Numbered from the stretch's first letter, positions 8,234-16,960 are shown. The stretch is DNA of 64,000 bases from Caulobacter sp. NIBR2454 (GCF_027474405.1 NZ_CP114871.1:248001-312000); one strand, 5' to 3'. Numbers and translations: made by a program. Notes: a model not told the origin generated them from the sequence alone.

Positions 8234-9406
8234 ATGAAAATGAAACTCCTGGCGGGAGCCGCCTTCGCCGCGGTCGTCGCCGCGACGGGCGCTTCGGCGG
8301 CCGAACCGGGCTGGTACGGCGCCGTCGACCTCGGCTATCACTGGCAAGATCCGCTGCGTGCCGATGGCAGCACGAACCTGTCGGATGGCGCTCCCTACCG
8401 CTACGATTTCGACACCGACTCCGACTGGGCTGGCTTTGCTCGCCTCGGCTATCGCGTGTCGCCGAACTGGCGCGTGGAACTTGAAGGCGGCTACCGCACG
8501 GCCGGCATCGACACCGTCCGTGGTCGCGCTGACCGTCCGCAACCGATCGCGCTTTGCGCCGTGGGCGTCGGCGGCACGACCGGCTACGCCTGCCCGGCTC
8601 CCGATGGCGACATCGACAGCTGGACCCTGATGGGGAACGTCCTCTACGACTTCTTCCCTGACTCGGCCTTCAACGTGTTCATCGGCGCCGGTATCGGCGT
8701 GAACAAGGTGGACATCGACGTCACCGGCCAGTTCAACACGGTTCCGGGCACCACCCTGACCATCGACGACAGCGACACCACCTTTGCCTACCAAGGCATC
8801 GCGGGTGTGTCGTGGGCCGCCACCGAGCAGCTCAACGTCGACCTGACCTACCGCTACCTGGGCGGTTCGGACGTGGACTTCGCCTCGACCTCGTCGGGCA
8901 TCCCGGCTCCGGGCACGTTCTCGGGCGAGTACGAAGACCAATCGGTGACGATCGGCCTGCGCTATGCGTTCAACGCAGCGCCTCCGCCGCCTCCGCCTCC
9001 GCCTCCGCCTCCGCCGCCCCCGCCCCCGCCGCCGCCTCCGCCCCCGCCGCCGCCTCCGCCGGCTGCTCCGGAAGCCAAGGAATTCATCGTCTACTTCCCG
9101 TTTGATCAGTACGTCCTGACGCCGGAAGCCCAGACGGTGGTCCAAGAGGCCGCTCAATACGCGACCTCGGGCAACGCCACGAAGGTGGTGGTCGTCGGTC
9201 ACACCGACACCTCCGGTTCGGACGCCTACAACGCCCGCCTGTCGGAGCGTCGTGGTAAGGCCGTCGCCGACGCCCTCGTGGGCATGGGTGTTGGCCAAGG
9301 CACCCTGTCGGTCGACTGGAAGGGCGAAACCGCTCCTGCCGTCGCCACCGGCGACGGTGTGAAGGAACCGCTGAACCGTCGTTCGACCATCTCGATCAAC
9401 TTCTGA
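8234..9406 (+). CDS. ompA: OmpA-family outer-membrane protein with polyproline linker
   Basis: 390-residue outer-membrane protein. A signal peptide (MKMKLLAGAAFAAVVAATGASAA) precedes an eight-stranded OmpA-like barrel (about residues 22-248; GWYGAVDLGYHW, GFARLGYRV, IGAGIGVNKV, LTYRYLGG, VTIGLRYAF). Then come 27 consecutive prolines (residues 250-276) and an OmpA/MotB peptidoglycan-binding domain with VVVVGHTDTSGSDAYNARLSERR. The long rigid proline rod would span the periplasm between membrane and cell wall. Start ATG at 8234, with a second in-frame ATG two codons later. A strong terminator follows. Likely abundant and structural. Confidence 0.95.
   Translation: MKMKLLAGAAFAAVVAATGASAAEPGWYGAVDLGYHWQDPLRADGSTNLSDGAPYRYDFDTDSDWAGFARLGYRVSPNWRVELEGGYRTAGIDTVRGRADRPQPIALCAVGVGGTTGYACPAPDGDIDSWTLMGNVLYDFFPDSAFNVFIGAGIGVNKVDIDVTGQFNTVPGTTLTIDDSDTTFAYQGIAGVSWAATEQLNVDLTYRYLGGSDVDFASTSSGIPAPGTFSGEYEDQSVTIGLRYAFNAAPPPPPPPPPPPPPPPPPPPPPPPPPPPAAPEAKEFIVYFPFDQYVLTPEAQTVVQEAAQYATSGNATKVVVVGHTDTSGSDAYNARLSERRGKAVADALVGMGVGQGTLSVDWKGETAPAVATGDGVKEPLNRRSTISINF
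8981..9061 (+). repeat. CCN-type proline-codon tract (27 codons)
   Basis: 27 uninterrupted proline codons, a mix of CCT, CCG and CCC, forming a low-complexity C/G tract. Such tracts can vary in length by slippage in steps of whole codons without breaking the frame. Confidence 0.95.
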
Positions 9407-9440
9407 TCGAAGACGAACGCCGCAAGGCAGAAATAAGCGA

Positions 9441-9472
9441 GAGCCCGGCCGAAAGGCCGGGCTCTTTGCGTT
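9441..9472 (+). terminator. Rho-independent terminator after ompA
   Basis: Perfect 10-bp stem GAGCCCGGCC/GGCCGGGCTC with a GAAA loop, then a T-rich stretch. It also faces the end of the minus-strand Lrp gene. Confidence 0.85.
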
Positions 9473-9488
9473 TCAGCTCTTTTGAAAA

Positions 9489-9962
9489 TCAGATGGGCAG
9501 GCGGCCGTCGCTTTTGACTTCTTCCAGCACCGCATAGGTGCGTGTCTCGCGCACGCCGGGCATCTGGACGAGCGTGTCGCCCAGGAAGGCGCGATAGGCG
9601 TCCATGTCCCTGACCCGCGCCTTGATCAGGTAGTCGAAGCCGCCAGCCACCATGTGGCACTCCAAGATATCGGGCGCCCCGCGCGCCGCGGCGGCGAAGG
9701 CTTCGAAGATGTCGCCCGTCGTGCGGTCCAGAACCACTTCCACAAAGATCAACAGGCCCCGCCCGACCTTCCCTGGGTCTAAAATGGCGGCGTAGCCGGT
9801 GATATAGCCGGCCTCGCGCAGCCGTCGGACACGCTCCAGGCAGGCCGCCGGACTAAGATGGCAGACGCGCGCCAGTTCCTGGTTGGTGATGCGGCCATCG
9901 GCCTGCAAAGTGCGCATCAGACGGCGGTCAGTATCGTCCGGGCTGAAGGGTCTTCGCTCCAT
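9489..9962 (-). CDS. putR: Lrp/AsnC-family regulator, probable proline-catabolism activator
   Basis: 157-residue Lrp-type regulator: winged HTH at about residues 9-60 (DDTDRRLMRTLQADGRITNQELARVCHLSPAACLERVRRLREAGYI) and a RAM ligand-binding domain (VEVVLDRTTGDIFEAF ... ILECHMVAGGFDYLIKARVRDM). It is divergent from putA, 69 bp between start codons, the arrangement known for PutR-type activators in alphaproteobacteria, where proline acts as coeffector. The function is inferred from this arrangement and the family, so the symbol is provisional. Confidence 0.85.
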   Translation of the reverse strand: MERRPFSPDDTDRRLMRTLQADGRITNQELARVCHLSPAACLERVRRLREAGYITGYAAILDPGKVGRGLLIFVEVVLDRTTGDIFEAFAAAARGAPDILECHMVAGGFDYLIKARVRDMDAYRAFLGDTLVQMPGVRETRTYAVLEEVKSDGRLPI

Positions 9963-10031
9963 CGCCTGTATTCCAAATTATGTTCTGCCTATCGATCGAT
10001 CAAACATGGCACATTTCGTGGAGTGTTGGAT
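9963..10031. promoter_or_regulatory. putR-putA divergent control region
   Basis: 69-bp intergenic region, AT-rich around ATTCCAAATTATG, with a tandem ATCGATCGATC core. It must hold both promoters and the Lrp-type binding sites. A GGAG ribosome site stands 9 bases before the putA ATG. Confidence 0.5.
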
Positions 10032-13000
10032 ATGTCGAAGCAACTTCGACCTTTAGAGCCGGACCCCACCATGGACAGCCTCGACACCTACAAGTACCGC
10101 GATGAGGCCGAGACCCTCGCGGCGCTCCTGGCCAATCCGCCGCTGAACGCCGAAGAGCGCGCCGGCGTCCGCGCTGAAGCCGAGGGCCTGGTCCGCACCG
10201 CCCGACGCATCGCCCGTCGCCATGGCGTGGTCGAGAGCTTCTTGCAGGAGTTCTCCCTGTCGACGCCCGAAGGCCTGGCCTTGATGTGTCTGGCCGAGGC
10301 GCTGCTGCGCACGCCGGACGAAGAAACCAAGGACAAGCTGATCGCCGAAAAGATCGGCTCCGCCGACTGGGCCAGCCACTTCGGCAAGTCCGACAGCCTC
10401 TTCGTCAACGCCTCCACCTGGGGTCTTATGCTGACCGGCAAGCTGGTGGACGTGGACGACGAAGCTCAGCGCGACCTGCCCGGCTTCATCAAGCGCGTCG
10501 CCGCCCGCGTGGGCGAGCCGGTCATTCGCGCCGCTGTCGGCCAAGCCATCCGCATCATGGGCGAGCAGTTCGTCCTGGGCCGCACCATCGAGGCGGCCCT
10601 GAAGCGCTCCGCTGGCGAAGGCTATCTGTGCTCGTTCGACATGCTGGGCGAAGGCGCCCGCACCGCCGCTGACGCCGCCCGCTATGAGACCGCCTACGCT
10701 CAGGCCATCGACACCGTGGGCAAACTATCTAACGCCGCCGGCCCTGAAAGCGGCCACGGCGTTTCGGTGAAGCTGTCGGCCCTGTCGCCGCGCTATGAGG
10801 CGGTTCAGGAAGCCCGCGTCTGGGGCGAACTCTATCCGCGCATCAAGCGCCTGGCCCTGATCGCAGCGCGCCACGACATCAACTTCACCATCGACGCGGA
10901 GGAGGCGGACCGCCTCGCCCTGTCGCTGAAGCTGCTCGATCGCCTGGCCCGCGAACCCGAACTGGGCGAATGGCGCGGCCTGGGCCTGGCCGTTCAGGCC
11001 TATCAGAAGCGCGCGCCGCAGACGGTCGCCGTCGTCGCCAACATCGCCAAGGAAAGCGGCCGTCGTCTGATGGTCCGTCTGGTCAAGGGCGCCTACTGGG
11101 ACAGCGAGATCAAGCGCGCCCAGGTCAACGGTCGCCCCGACTACCCCGTCTATACGACCAAGGCCGCCACCGACCTGTCCTATCTGGTCTGCGCCAAGGC
11201 GATGATCGAGGCCTCGCCGCACATCTATTCGCAGTTCGCGACCCACAACGCCCATAGCCTGGCCGCGGTGCGCCGCATGGCCAAGACCGCCGGAGTGAAG
11301 ATCGAGTTCCAGCGCCTGCACGGCATGGGCGAGGCGCTCTACAAGGCCGCCGACGATCTTTATGACGGCATCACCCTGCGCGCCTACGCCCCCGTCGGCG
11401 GGCATGAAGACCTGCTGCCGTATCTGGTGCGACGCCTTCTGGAGAATGGCGCCAACACCTCCTTCGTTCATGCTCTGCTCGACGAGCGGGTGCCGGCCGA
11501 GAGCGTGGTGGTCGATCCCATCGAGGCGGTCGAAGCCGCGGGCGCCCAGCGTCACGCCAAGATTCCCGTTCCCGCCGACATCTATGGCGAGGAACGCCAG
11601 AACTCGTCCGGCGTGGATCTGTCCATCGCCGAGGAGCGCGTGCGGCTGTTGAGCGCCGCCGTCGCCTTGGACAGCCAGCGCCTGTCGGCGGCTCCGGTTG
11701 TCACGGGCCGCGTGGTCGATTCGGGCGCGGCCGTGGCCGCCGTTTCGCCCGCCGCCCATGACCGCATCGTCGGCTGGGTGAACGAGGCCTCCGACGCCGA
11801 TATCGACGCCGCCTTCGTCGCCGCCAAGGCCGCCCAACCGGCCTGGGACCGCGCGGGTGGGGCTGCCCGCGCCAAGATCCTGCGCGCCATGGGCGACGCC
11901 TTGGAGGCGGAACGCGATCGCCTGATCGGCCTTTGCGTGCGAGAAGCGGGCAAGACCCTCGCCGACGGCGTCGCCGAGGTGCGTGAAGCCGTCGATTTCT
12001 GCCGCTATTACGCCAACCTCGCCGAGACGCAGTTTGGCCAACCGGAAGTGCTCAAGGGCCCGGTGGGCGAGACCAACACCCTGGCCTTGAATGGCCGCGG
12101 CGTTTTCGTCTGCATCAGCCCTTGGAACTTCCCACTGGCCATCTTCACGGGCCAGGTGGCGGCGGCTCTGGCCGCCGGCAACGCCGTCCTCGCAAAGCCG
12201 GCCGAGCAGACGCCGCTGATCGCAGCCGAGGCTGTGCGCCTCTATCACGCCGCCGGTCTGGACCCGCGCCTGCTGGCTCTTCTGCCAGGGCGGGGCGAGA
12301 CGGTGGGCGCGGCCCTGGTGGCCGATCTGCGCTGTGACGGGGTGGCCTTCACCGGCGGCACTGACACCGCCCGTCGCATCAACCAGACCCTGGCCGGCCG
12401 TGACGGCCCGATCGTTCCCTTCATCGCCGAGACCGGCGGTCTCAACGGCATGTTCATCGACACCACCGCCCAGCGCGAGCAGGTGATCGATGACGTGATC
12501 CTGTCGGCCTTCGGCTCGGCGGGTCAGCGCTGCTCGGCCCTGCGTCTGCTGTTCCTGCCCAAGGATACGGCTGACGGCATGATCGAGGGTCTCAAGGGCG
12601 CCATGGACGCCTTGGTCGTCGGCGAGCCTGCCGATCCGGCCACCGATGTCGGCCCGGTCATCGACCAGGAAGCCCGCGAGGCGCTTGAGGCCCATCTCGT
12701 CCGTCTGGAGAAGGAGGCCAAGGTCCTGCACCGCCTGGCGGCGCCCACACGCGGCACCTTCTTCGGCCCCGTCTTGGCCGAGATCCCGACCGCCGATTTC
12801 CTGGAGCGGGAGGTGTTCGGCCCGATCCTGCACGTGGTCCGCTACGACCCCGAGAATCTGGAGCAGGTGGCCAAGGCCCTGGCGGCGCGCCGCTATGGCC
12901 TGACCCTTGGCGTCCACTCACGCATCGAGTCCTTCGCCCAGACCGTGCAGCGCCTGGTCCCTGCCGGCAATGTCTATGTAAACCGCTCGATCATCGGCGC

Positions 13001-13154
13001 GGTGGTGGGCGTGCAGCCGTTCGGCGGCGAAGGCCTGTCGGGTACGGGCCCCAAGGCCGGCGGCCCTCACGCGCTCACCCGCTACTGTGTGGAGCGCGCG
13101 GTCAGTGTCAATATCACCGCCCAGGGCGGCGATCCGAGCCTGCTGAACCTGTAA
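10032..13154 (+). CDS. putA: Bifunctional proline dehydrogenase / P5C dehydrogenase
   Basis: Two-step oxidation of proline to glutamate. 1040 residues: FAD-dependent proline dehydrogenase barrel at about residues 170-460 (MVRLVKGAYWDSEIKRAQ, FATHNAHSLAAV, FQRLHGMGEALY) and an NAD-dependent aldehyde dehydrogenase from about 540 to 1020 (ISPWNFPLAIFTGQVAAALAAGN, catalytic Cys near 834 in GSAGQRCSALR, REVFGPILHVVRY). The N-terminal ribbon-helix-helix of enterobacterial trifunctional PutA is absent, which fits control by the divergent Lrp-type regulator. The start at 10032 has a GGAG site; an upstream in-frame extension would overlap the regulator gene. Confidence 0.96.
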   Translation: MSKQLRPLEPDPTMDSLDTYKYRDEAETLAALLANPPLNAEERAGVRAEAEGLVRTARRIARRHGVVESFLQEFSLSTPEGLALMCLAEALLRTPDEETKDKLIAEKIGSADWASHFGKSDSLFVNASTWGLMLTGKLVDVDDEAQRDLPGFIKRVAARVGEPVIRAAVGQAIRIMGEQFVLGRTIEAALKRSAGEGYLCSFDMLGEGARTAADAARYETAYAQAIDTVGKLSNAAGPESGHGVSVKLSALSPRYEAVQEARVWGELYPRIKRLALIAARHDINFTIDAEEADRLALSLKLLDRLAREPELGEWRGLGLAVQAYQKRAPQTVAVVANIAKESGRRLMVRLVKGAYWDSEIKRAQVNGRPDYPVYTTKAATDLSYLVCAKAMIEASPHIYSQFATHNAHSLAAVRRMAKTAGVKIEFQRLHGMGEALYKAADDLYDGITLRAYAPVGGHEDLLPYLVRRLLENGANTSFVHALLDERVPAESVVVDPIEAVEAAGAQRHAKIPVPADIYGEERQNSSGVDLSIAEERVRLLSAAVALDSQRLSAAPVVTGRVVDSGAAVAAVSPAAHDRIVGWVNEASDADIDAAFVAAKAAQPAWDRAGGAARAKILRAMGDALEAERDRLIGLCVREAGKTLADGVAEVREAVDFCRYYANLAETQFGQPEVLKGPVGETNTLALNGRGVFVCISPWNFPLAIFTGQVAAALAAGNAVLAKPAEQTPLIAAEAVRLYHAAGLDPRLLALLPGRGETVGAALVADLRCDGVAFTGGTDTARRINQTLAGRDGPIVPFIAETGGLNGMFIDTTAQREQVIDDVILSAFGSAGQRCSALRLLFLPKDTADGMIEGLKGAMDALVVGEPADPATDVGPVIDQEAREALEAHLVRLEKEAKVLHRLAAPTRGTFFGPVLAEIPTADFLEREVFGPILHVVRYDPENLEQVAKALAARRYGLTLGVHSRIESFAQTVQRLVPAGNVYVNRSIIGAVVGVQPFGGEGLSGTGPKAGGPHALTRYCVERAVSVNITAQGGDPSLLNL

Positions 13155-13168
13155 GTGTTCGAACGGGA

Positions 13169-13192
13169 GGGCGGGGGAGACCCCGCCCTTTT
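13169..13192 (+). terminator. Terminator after putA
   Basis: GGGCGGGG-GAGA-CCCCGCCC hairpin followed by TTTT. It lies against the end of the convergent UPF0016 gene. Confidence 0.85.
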
Positions 13193-13196
13193 CATA

Positions 13197-13760
13197 TCAG
13201 CCGACGATCAGCACCCACACGCCCACCGCGGCGAAGCAGGCGGCAGCGGCGTATCGGATGGCCTTGAGAGGCAGCTTGGTGGCCGCCGCCTCGCCGATCA
13301 GCACGGCGGGAACGTTGGCGATCATCATGCCCAGCGTGGTGCCCGCCGCCACCAGGGCGATGTTCTCAAATCGCGCGCCAAGAGCGGCCGTGGCGACCTG
13401 GGTCTTGTCGCCCATCTCCACGAAGAAGAAGGCGATGGCGGTGGCCATGAAGATCGAGCGATCCGGTCGGTCGGGCGGGCAGTCGTCATCTTCGAGCTTG
13501 TCGGGGATGAGCGCCCAACCGGCGAACGCCAGAAACGCCAGACCCAGCACCCAGCGCATCCAGGGGCCTTGCAGGAACTGACCAGCGATGGAGCCCGCCG
13601 CCGCCGCCAGGGCGTGGTTCAGCAGGGTGGCAACGAGTATGCCGGCGATGATCGGCACGGGCCGCCGGAACCGGGCCGCAAGGCAAAGCGCCAGTAGCTG
13701 GGTCTTGTCGCCGATTTCGGCGACCGCCACGAGGCCCGTGGAGACGAGGAAGGCTTCCAT
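13197..13760 (-). CDS. UPF0016/Gdt1-family manganese exporter
   Basis: 187-residue membrane protein with the duplicated signature of the UPF0016 (Gdt1/TMEM165/MneA) family: VAEIGDKTQLLALCLAARF near the N-terminus and FVEMGDKTQVATAALGARF in the second half, each in a three-helix repeat, for six membrane segments. Members move Mn2+ (and Ca2+) against protons; bacterial ones export Mn2+. A cytoplasmic loop rich in Asp (EDDDCPPDRPDR) joins the halves. The upstream leader carries a candidate yybP-ykoY Mn2+ riboswitch, which strongly supports Mn2+ as the substrate. Confidence 0.9.
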   Translation of the reverse strand: MEAFLVSTGLVAVAEIGDKTQLLALCLAARFRRPVPIIAGILVATLLNHALAAAAGSIAGQFLQGPWMRWVLGLAFLAFAGWALIPDKLEDDDCPPDRPDRSIFMATAIAFFFVEMGDKTQVATAALGARFENIALVAAGTTLGMMIANVPAVLIGEAAATKLPLKAIRYAAAACFAAVGVWVLIVG

Positions 13761-13942
13761 AAGTGATGCGTCCGGCGGGGCCGCGATGGTTAGACCTATG
13801 GCGTCTCATGCACACGGCCCCGCTAGACCGCGCATGAAAGCCAAAGGTCTCGCCAGGCCTTTGAAGGCTGATCGCGCCATGGACCCAAAGGCCCAAGTCT
13901 GTTGACGCGAACCCCGCTGATGAATGCGGGCGGCTACTCCCC
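13761..13942 (-). promoter_or_regulatory. Candidate yybP-ykoY manganese riboswitch leader
   Basis: On the minus strand the leader reads GGGGAGTAGCC (13942-13932), then a CCCGC/GCGGG hairpin, CGTCAACA, a GGCCTTTG...CAAAGGCC stem, and GCGAGACCTTTGGC (13853-13840). These are the ordered conserved elements of the yybP-ykoY Mn2+ riboswitch, as I remember them. A second stem, GCGGGGCC (13823-13816) with GGCCCCGC (13782-13775), lies between the aptamer and the start codon and may be the expression platform. The aptamer's first element contains the stop codon of the upstream PAP2 gene. Confidence 0.8.
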
Positions 13943-14701
13943 AGTGACGAGTGGGTCTTTACGGCTGAGGCCGCTGCGAAGCAAGCCCGGCTTCTTGCGG
14001 CGCTGGATGAACCACGCGACCAGCCAGCAGGCCATGGCCCAGGCCGCGCCCAGGCTCCATCCGGCCAGGACATCGCTGGCCCAGTGGACCGCCAGATAGA
14101 CACGGCTTACGCCCACGAGCGCGGCGATCAACACCGCCCCGGCAAGGACGAACACTTTCAGCCGCCGCCGATCCATGGCCTGCGCCAGCAAGGCGCCGAG
14201 TGTCAGATAGGTGATCGTCGACAGCATGGCGTGACCGCTAGGGAAGCTGGCGTTGATCACCTCCTCGGCGCGGAAGATATCCGGTGGCCGATCCCGACCG
14301 TAGAGCGCCTTCAGGCTTTGACTGATCGCCACCCCACCGCTCAACGACAGAGTCACCAGCAGGGATGATCCGTATCGCCGGCGCAACAGCAGGAAGATCA
14401 CCGCCATGCTGGCGATGAGAATCAGCGGCGCGATGCCGCCCAGGGCGGTCAGCTCCCCCATTGCGTGTTCGAGCCACGGCGGCCCGAGGGCGTCATGAGG
14501 GTCGGCGTGGGGGCGCAGCCAAGCCAGAATCGCCTGATCGAATCCCTGGCCATCGGCCTCGGTGGCGTCGTCGGCGATCTCGATGAAGGCCATGCCGCCG
14601 CCCGCGACGATCAACAGGGCGAACAGGGCGGCCAGTTCCGCCCGACCCAGGCGTACGGCCTGGGTCAGAAGTCGCAGGATTCGCAGGGCAAGCTGAGCCA
14701 T
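13934..14701 (-). CDS. PAP2-superfamily membrane phosphatase
   Basis: 255-residue lipid phosphatase-type membrane protein. The three PAP2 motifs are present in order: KALYGRDRPP, PSGHAM and SRVYLAVHWASD. About six hydrophobic segments surround them. It would dephosphorylate a lipid pyrophosphate or phosphatidate on the periplasmic side (undecaprenyl-PP and phosphatidylglycerophosphate are common substrates); which one cannot be told. ATG at 14701 is preferred; an in-frame codon at 14749 adds a charged, non-conserved stretch. Its last codons overlap the 5' end of the riboswitch of the next gene. Confidence 0.85.
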   Translation of the reverse strand: MAQLALRILRLLTQAVRLGRAELAALFALLIVAGGGMAFIEIADDATEADGQGFDQAILAWLRPHADPHDALGPPWLEHAMGELTALGGIAPLILIASMAVIFLLLRRRYGSSLLVTLSLSGGVAISQSLKALYGRDRPPDIFRAEEVINASFPSGHAMLSTITYLTLGALLAQAMDRRRLKVFVLAGAVLIAALVGVSRVYLAVHWASDVLAGWSLGAAWAMACWLVAWFIQRRKKPGLLRSGLSRKDPLVTGE

Positions 14702-14934
14702 GGGGCTTGAACGCCTCGCCCCACAACCGGTTGCCGTACCGCTTCCCATGCGTCGGCTCCGCGCCCGAAATTTATTTCGTTAACGACCGCCCGATCCTTC
14801 ATGGCCCGCGAGAGCCCGCCAGTGTTGAACAAGGGGTTAGGGAACCCGGCCGGAGCCCGTCGCCGTCAACAGGTTGTTAACGAAAAAGTCTGGTTAAGCC
14901 CCATTCACCCCGTTGACGATTCCGACCCCACGTG

Positions 14935-14982
14935 GCCCCATATGTAGACCGGAGATGGGCTGCCGGACACAACATCTAGACA
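14935..14982 (+). promoter_or_regulatory. Two NrdR-like boxes upstream of nrdA
   Basis: Two 16-bp elements at 14935-14950 and 14967-14982 keep the core positions of the NrdR box (C4, A6, A8, T9, T11, G13 of acaCwAtATaTwGwgt), and are 32 bp apart centre to centre, the spacing expected for cooperative NrdR binding. They match 10 and 12 of 16 positions respectively. TTGACG at about 14912 may be part of the promoter. Confidence 0.55.
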
Positions 14983-15039
14983 ACTTGGCCACCGGCGGGT
15001 TCCGGTGGAAAGTGTTTAAAGTACAGGATCTTGGGGCTG

Positions 15040-16908
15040 ATGATGGCGAGCGAAGCGGCGAAACAGCAGGCAACCACCAGCGCCCGGACGGCGCCGATGC
15101 GCCCCGCCGAGCGCCCGCACCTGCAGGTCGTCACCAAGGTCCAGGTCGATCGATCGCGCGACGCCCTGCTCACTGATTTCGGCAAGACCACTCTTGAGGA
15201 TCGCTACCTGCTGCCGGGCGAGTCCTACCAGGACATGTTCGCTCGCGTCGCCACGGCCTTCTCCGACGACGCAGATCACGCCCAGCGCATCTACGATTAC
15301 ATCTCCAAGCTCTGGTTCATGCCCTCGACGCCCGTCCTTTCGAACGGCGGCGCCGACCGCGGCCTGCCGATCAGCTGTTTCCTGAACTCGGTGTCCGACA
15401 GTCTCGACGGCATTGTCGGCGTCTGGAATGAGAACGTCTGGCTGGCGGCCAACGGCGGCGGCATCGGCACCTACTGGGGCGGCGTGCGCTCCATCGGCGA
15501 ACGCGTCAAAGGCCAGGGCCAGACCAGCGGCATCATCCCCTTCATCCGCGTGATGGACAGCCTGACCTTGGCCATCAGCCAGGGCAGCCTGCGTCGCGGT
15601 TCGGCGGCGGTGTACCTGGATATCCACCACCCGGAGATCGAGGAGTTCCTCGAAATCCGCAAACCCTCGGGCGACTTCAACCGCAAGTCCCTGAACCTGC
15701 ACCACGGCATCTCGATCACCGACGCCTTCATGGAAGCGGTTCGCGACGGCGCCAAGTTCGGCCTGCAGTCGCCCAAGACCGGCGAAGTTGTCCGTGAAGT
15801 GGACGCCCGCGACCTGTGGCAGAAGATCCTCGACCTGCGCATGCAGACGGGCGAGCCTTATCTGATCTTCTCCGACACCGTGAACCGCGCCATGCCGCAG
15901 CACCAGAAGGATCTGGGCCTGTCGGTGCGCCAGTCGAACCTGTGCAGCGAGATCATGCTGCACACCGGCGCCGATCACCTGGGCAACGACCGCACGGCGG
16001 TCTGCTGCCTGTCGTCGGTGAACGCCGAGACCTTCCTAGAGTGGCGCGATGAGCCCCGCTTCATCGAGGACGTGATGCGCTTCCTCGACAACGTGCTGGA
16101 GGATTTCATCCTGCGCGCCCCGTCGCCGGCCGCCGCCGCTGTCTACGCCGCTCAGCGCGAGCGTTCGGTAGGCTTGGGCCTGATGGGCTTCCACTCGTTC
16201 CTGCAGGCCCAGAACGTTCCGTTCGAGAGCGCCCTGGCCAAGAGCTGGAACATGCGCCTGTTCAAGCACCTGCGCCGCGAGGCCGACAAGGCCTCCAAGC
16301 TGCTGGCCGAGGAGAAGGGCCCCTGCCTGGACGCGGCCGAGCGCGGCGTCATGGAGCGCTTCTCGCACAAGCTGGCCATCGCCCCGACGGCTTCGATCTC
16401 AATCATCTGCGGCGGCACCAGCGCCGGCATCGAGCCGATCCCTGCCAACATCTACACCCACAAGACCCTGTCGGGCTCGTTCGCGGTGAAGAACCCCTAT
16501 CTTGAGCGCCTGCTCGACGAGAAGGGCCAGAATACCGAAGCCGTCTGGGGCTCGATCCTGGAGCAGGAGGGGTCGGTCCAGCATCTGGACTTCCTCACCC
16601 AGGACGAGAAGGACGTCTACAAGACCGCCTTCGAACTGGATCAGCGCTGGGTGGTCGAACTGGCCGCCGACCGCACCCCGGAAATCTGCCAGTCGCAGTC
16701 GGTGAACATCTTCCTGCCAGGCGACGTGGATAAGTGGGACCTGCACATGCTGCACTGGCAGGCTTGGGAGCGGGGCGTCAAATCCCTCTACTACCTGCGC
16801 TCCAAGTCGGTTCAGCGCGCCGCCTACGCCGGGGCGGAGACGGCCGTCGTGGCCGAGGCCATGAGCACGCCGCGCACCGATTACGAGGAATGTCTCGCCT
16901 GCCAGTAA
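15040..16908 (+). CDS. nrdA: Class I ribonucleotide reductase large subunit
   Basis: Catalytic subunit that reduces ribonucleotides for DNA synthesis; about 622 residues. Visible signatures are MPSTPVLSNGG, ISCFLNSVSDSLDGI, NLCSEIM...DRTAVCCLSSVN (radical and redox cysteine sites), IAPTASISIICGGTSAGIEPIPANIY, SLYYLRSK, and a C-terminal redox-shuttle pair in YEECLACQ. There is no large N-terminal ATP-cone domain. The radical-generating NrdB subunit is not in the window. ATGs at 15040 and 15043 are both possible behind GGGG; a TTG at 15031 is less likely. NrdR-like boxes upstream suggest repression when dNTPs are ample. Confidence 0.95.
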   Translation: MMASEAAKQQATTSARTAPMRPAERPHLQVVTKVQVDRSRDALLTDFGKTTLEDRYLLPGESYQDMFARVATAFSDDADHAQRIYDYISKLWFMPSTPVLSNGGADRGLPISCFLNSVSDSLDGIVGVWNENVWLAANGGGIGTYWGGVRSIGERVKGQGQTSGIIPFIRVMDSLTLAISQGSLRRGSAAVYLDIHHPEIEEFLEIRKPSGDFNRKSLNLHHGISITDAFMEAVRDGAKFGLQSPKTGEVVREVDARDLWQKILDLRMQTGEPYLIFSDTVNRAMPQHQKDLGLSVRQSNLCSEIMLHTGADHLGNDRTAVCCLSSVNAETFLEWRDEPRFIEDVMRFLDNVLEDFILRAPSPAAAAVYAAQRERSVGLGLMGFHSFLQAQNVPFESALAKSWNMRLFKHLRREADKASKLLAEEKGPCLDAAERGVMERFSHKLAIAPTASISIICGGTSAGIEPIPANIYTHKTLSGSFAVKNPYLERLLDEKGQNTEAVWGSILEQEGSVQHLDFLTQDEKDVYKTAFELDQRWVVELAADRTPEICQSQSVNIFLPGDVDKWDLHMLHWQAWERGVKSLYYLRSKSVQRAAYAGAETAVVAEAMSTPRTDYEECLACQ

Positions 16909-16931
16909 GGCGAGATATCGAAGATTAGCTG

Positions 16932-16960
16932 AAGGGCCGCTCCGCAAGGGCGGCCCTTTT
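16932..16960. terminator. Shared terminator between nrdA and thioesterase gene
   Basis: AAGGGCCG/CGGCCCTT stem with a 3' T-run on the plus strand. It stands between two convergent genes and may serve both. Confidence 0.8.

Noticed and set aside
8147..9298. Long minus-strand open frame opposite ompA, with an arginine run.
   Set aside because: The arginine run is the mirror of the proline tract; no family features, and ompA is certain on the other strand.
10725..12917. 730-codon minus-strand frame opposite putA.
   Set aside because: Shadow frame; putA motifs are continuous on the plus strand.
14875..14900. Two TTAA elements before nrdA as a possible CtrA site.
   Set aside because: Spacing is 13 bases, not the 7 expected for TTAA-N7-TTAA.
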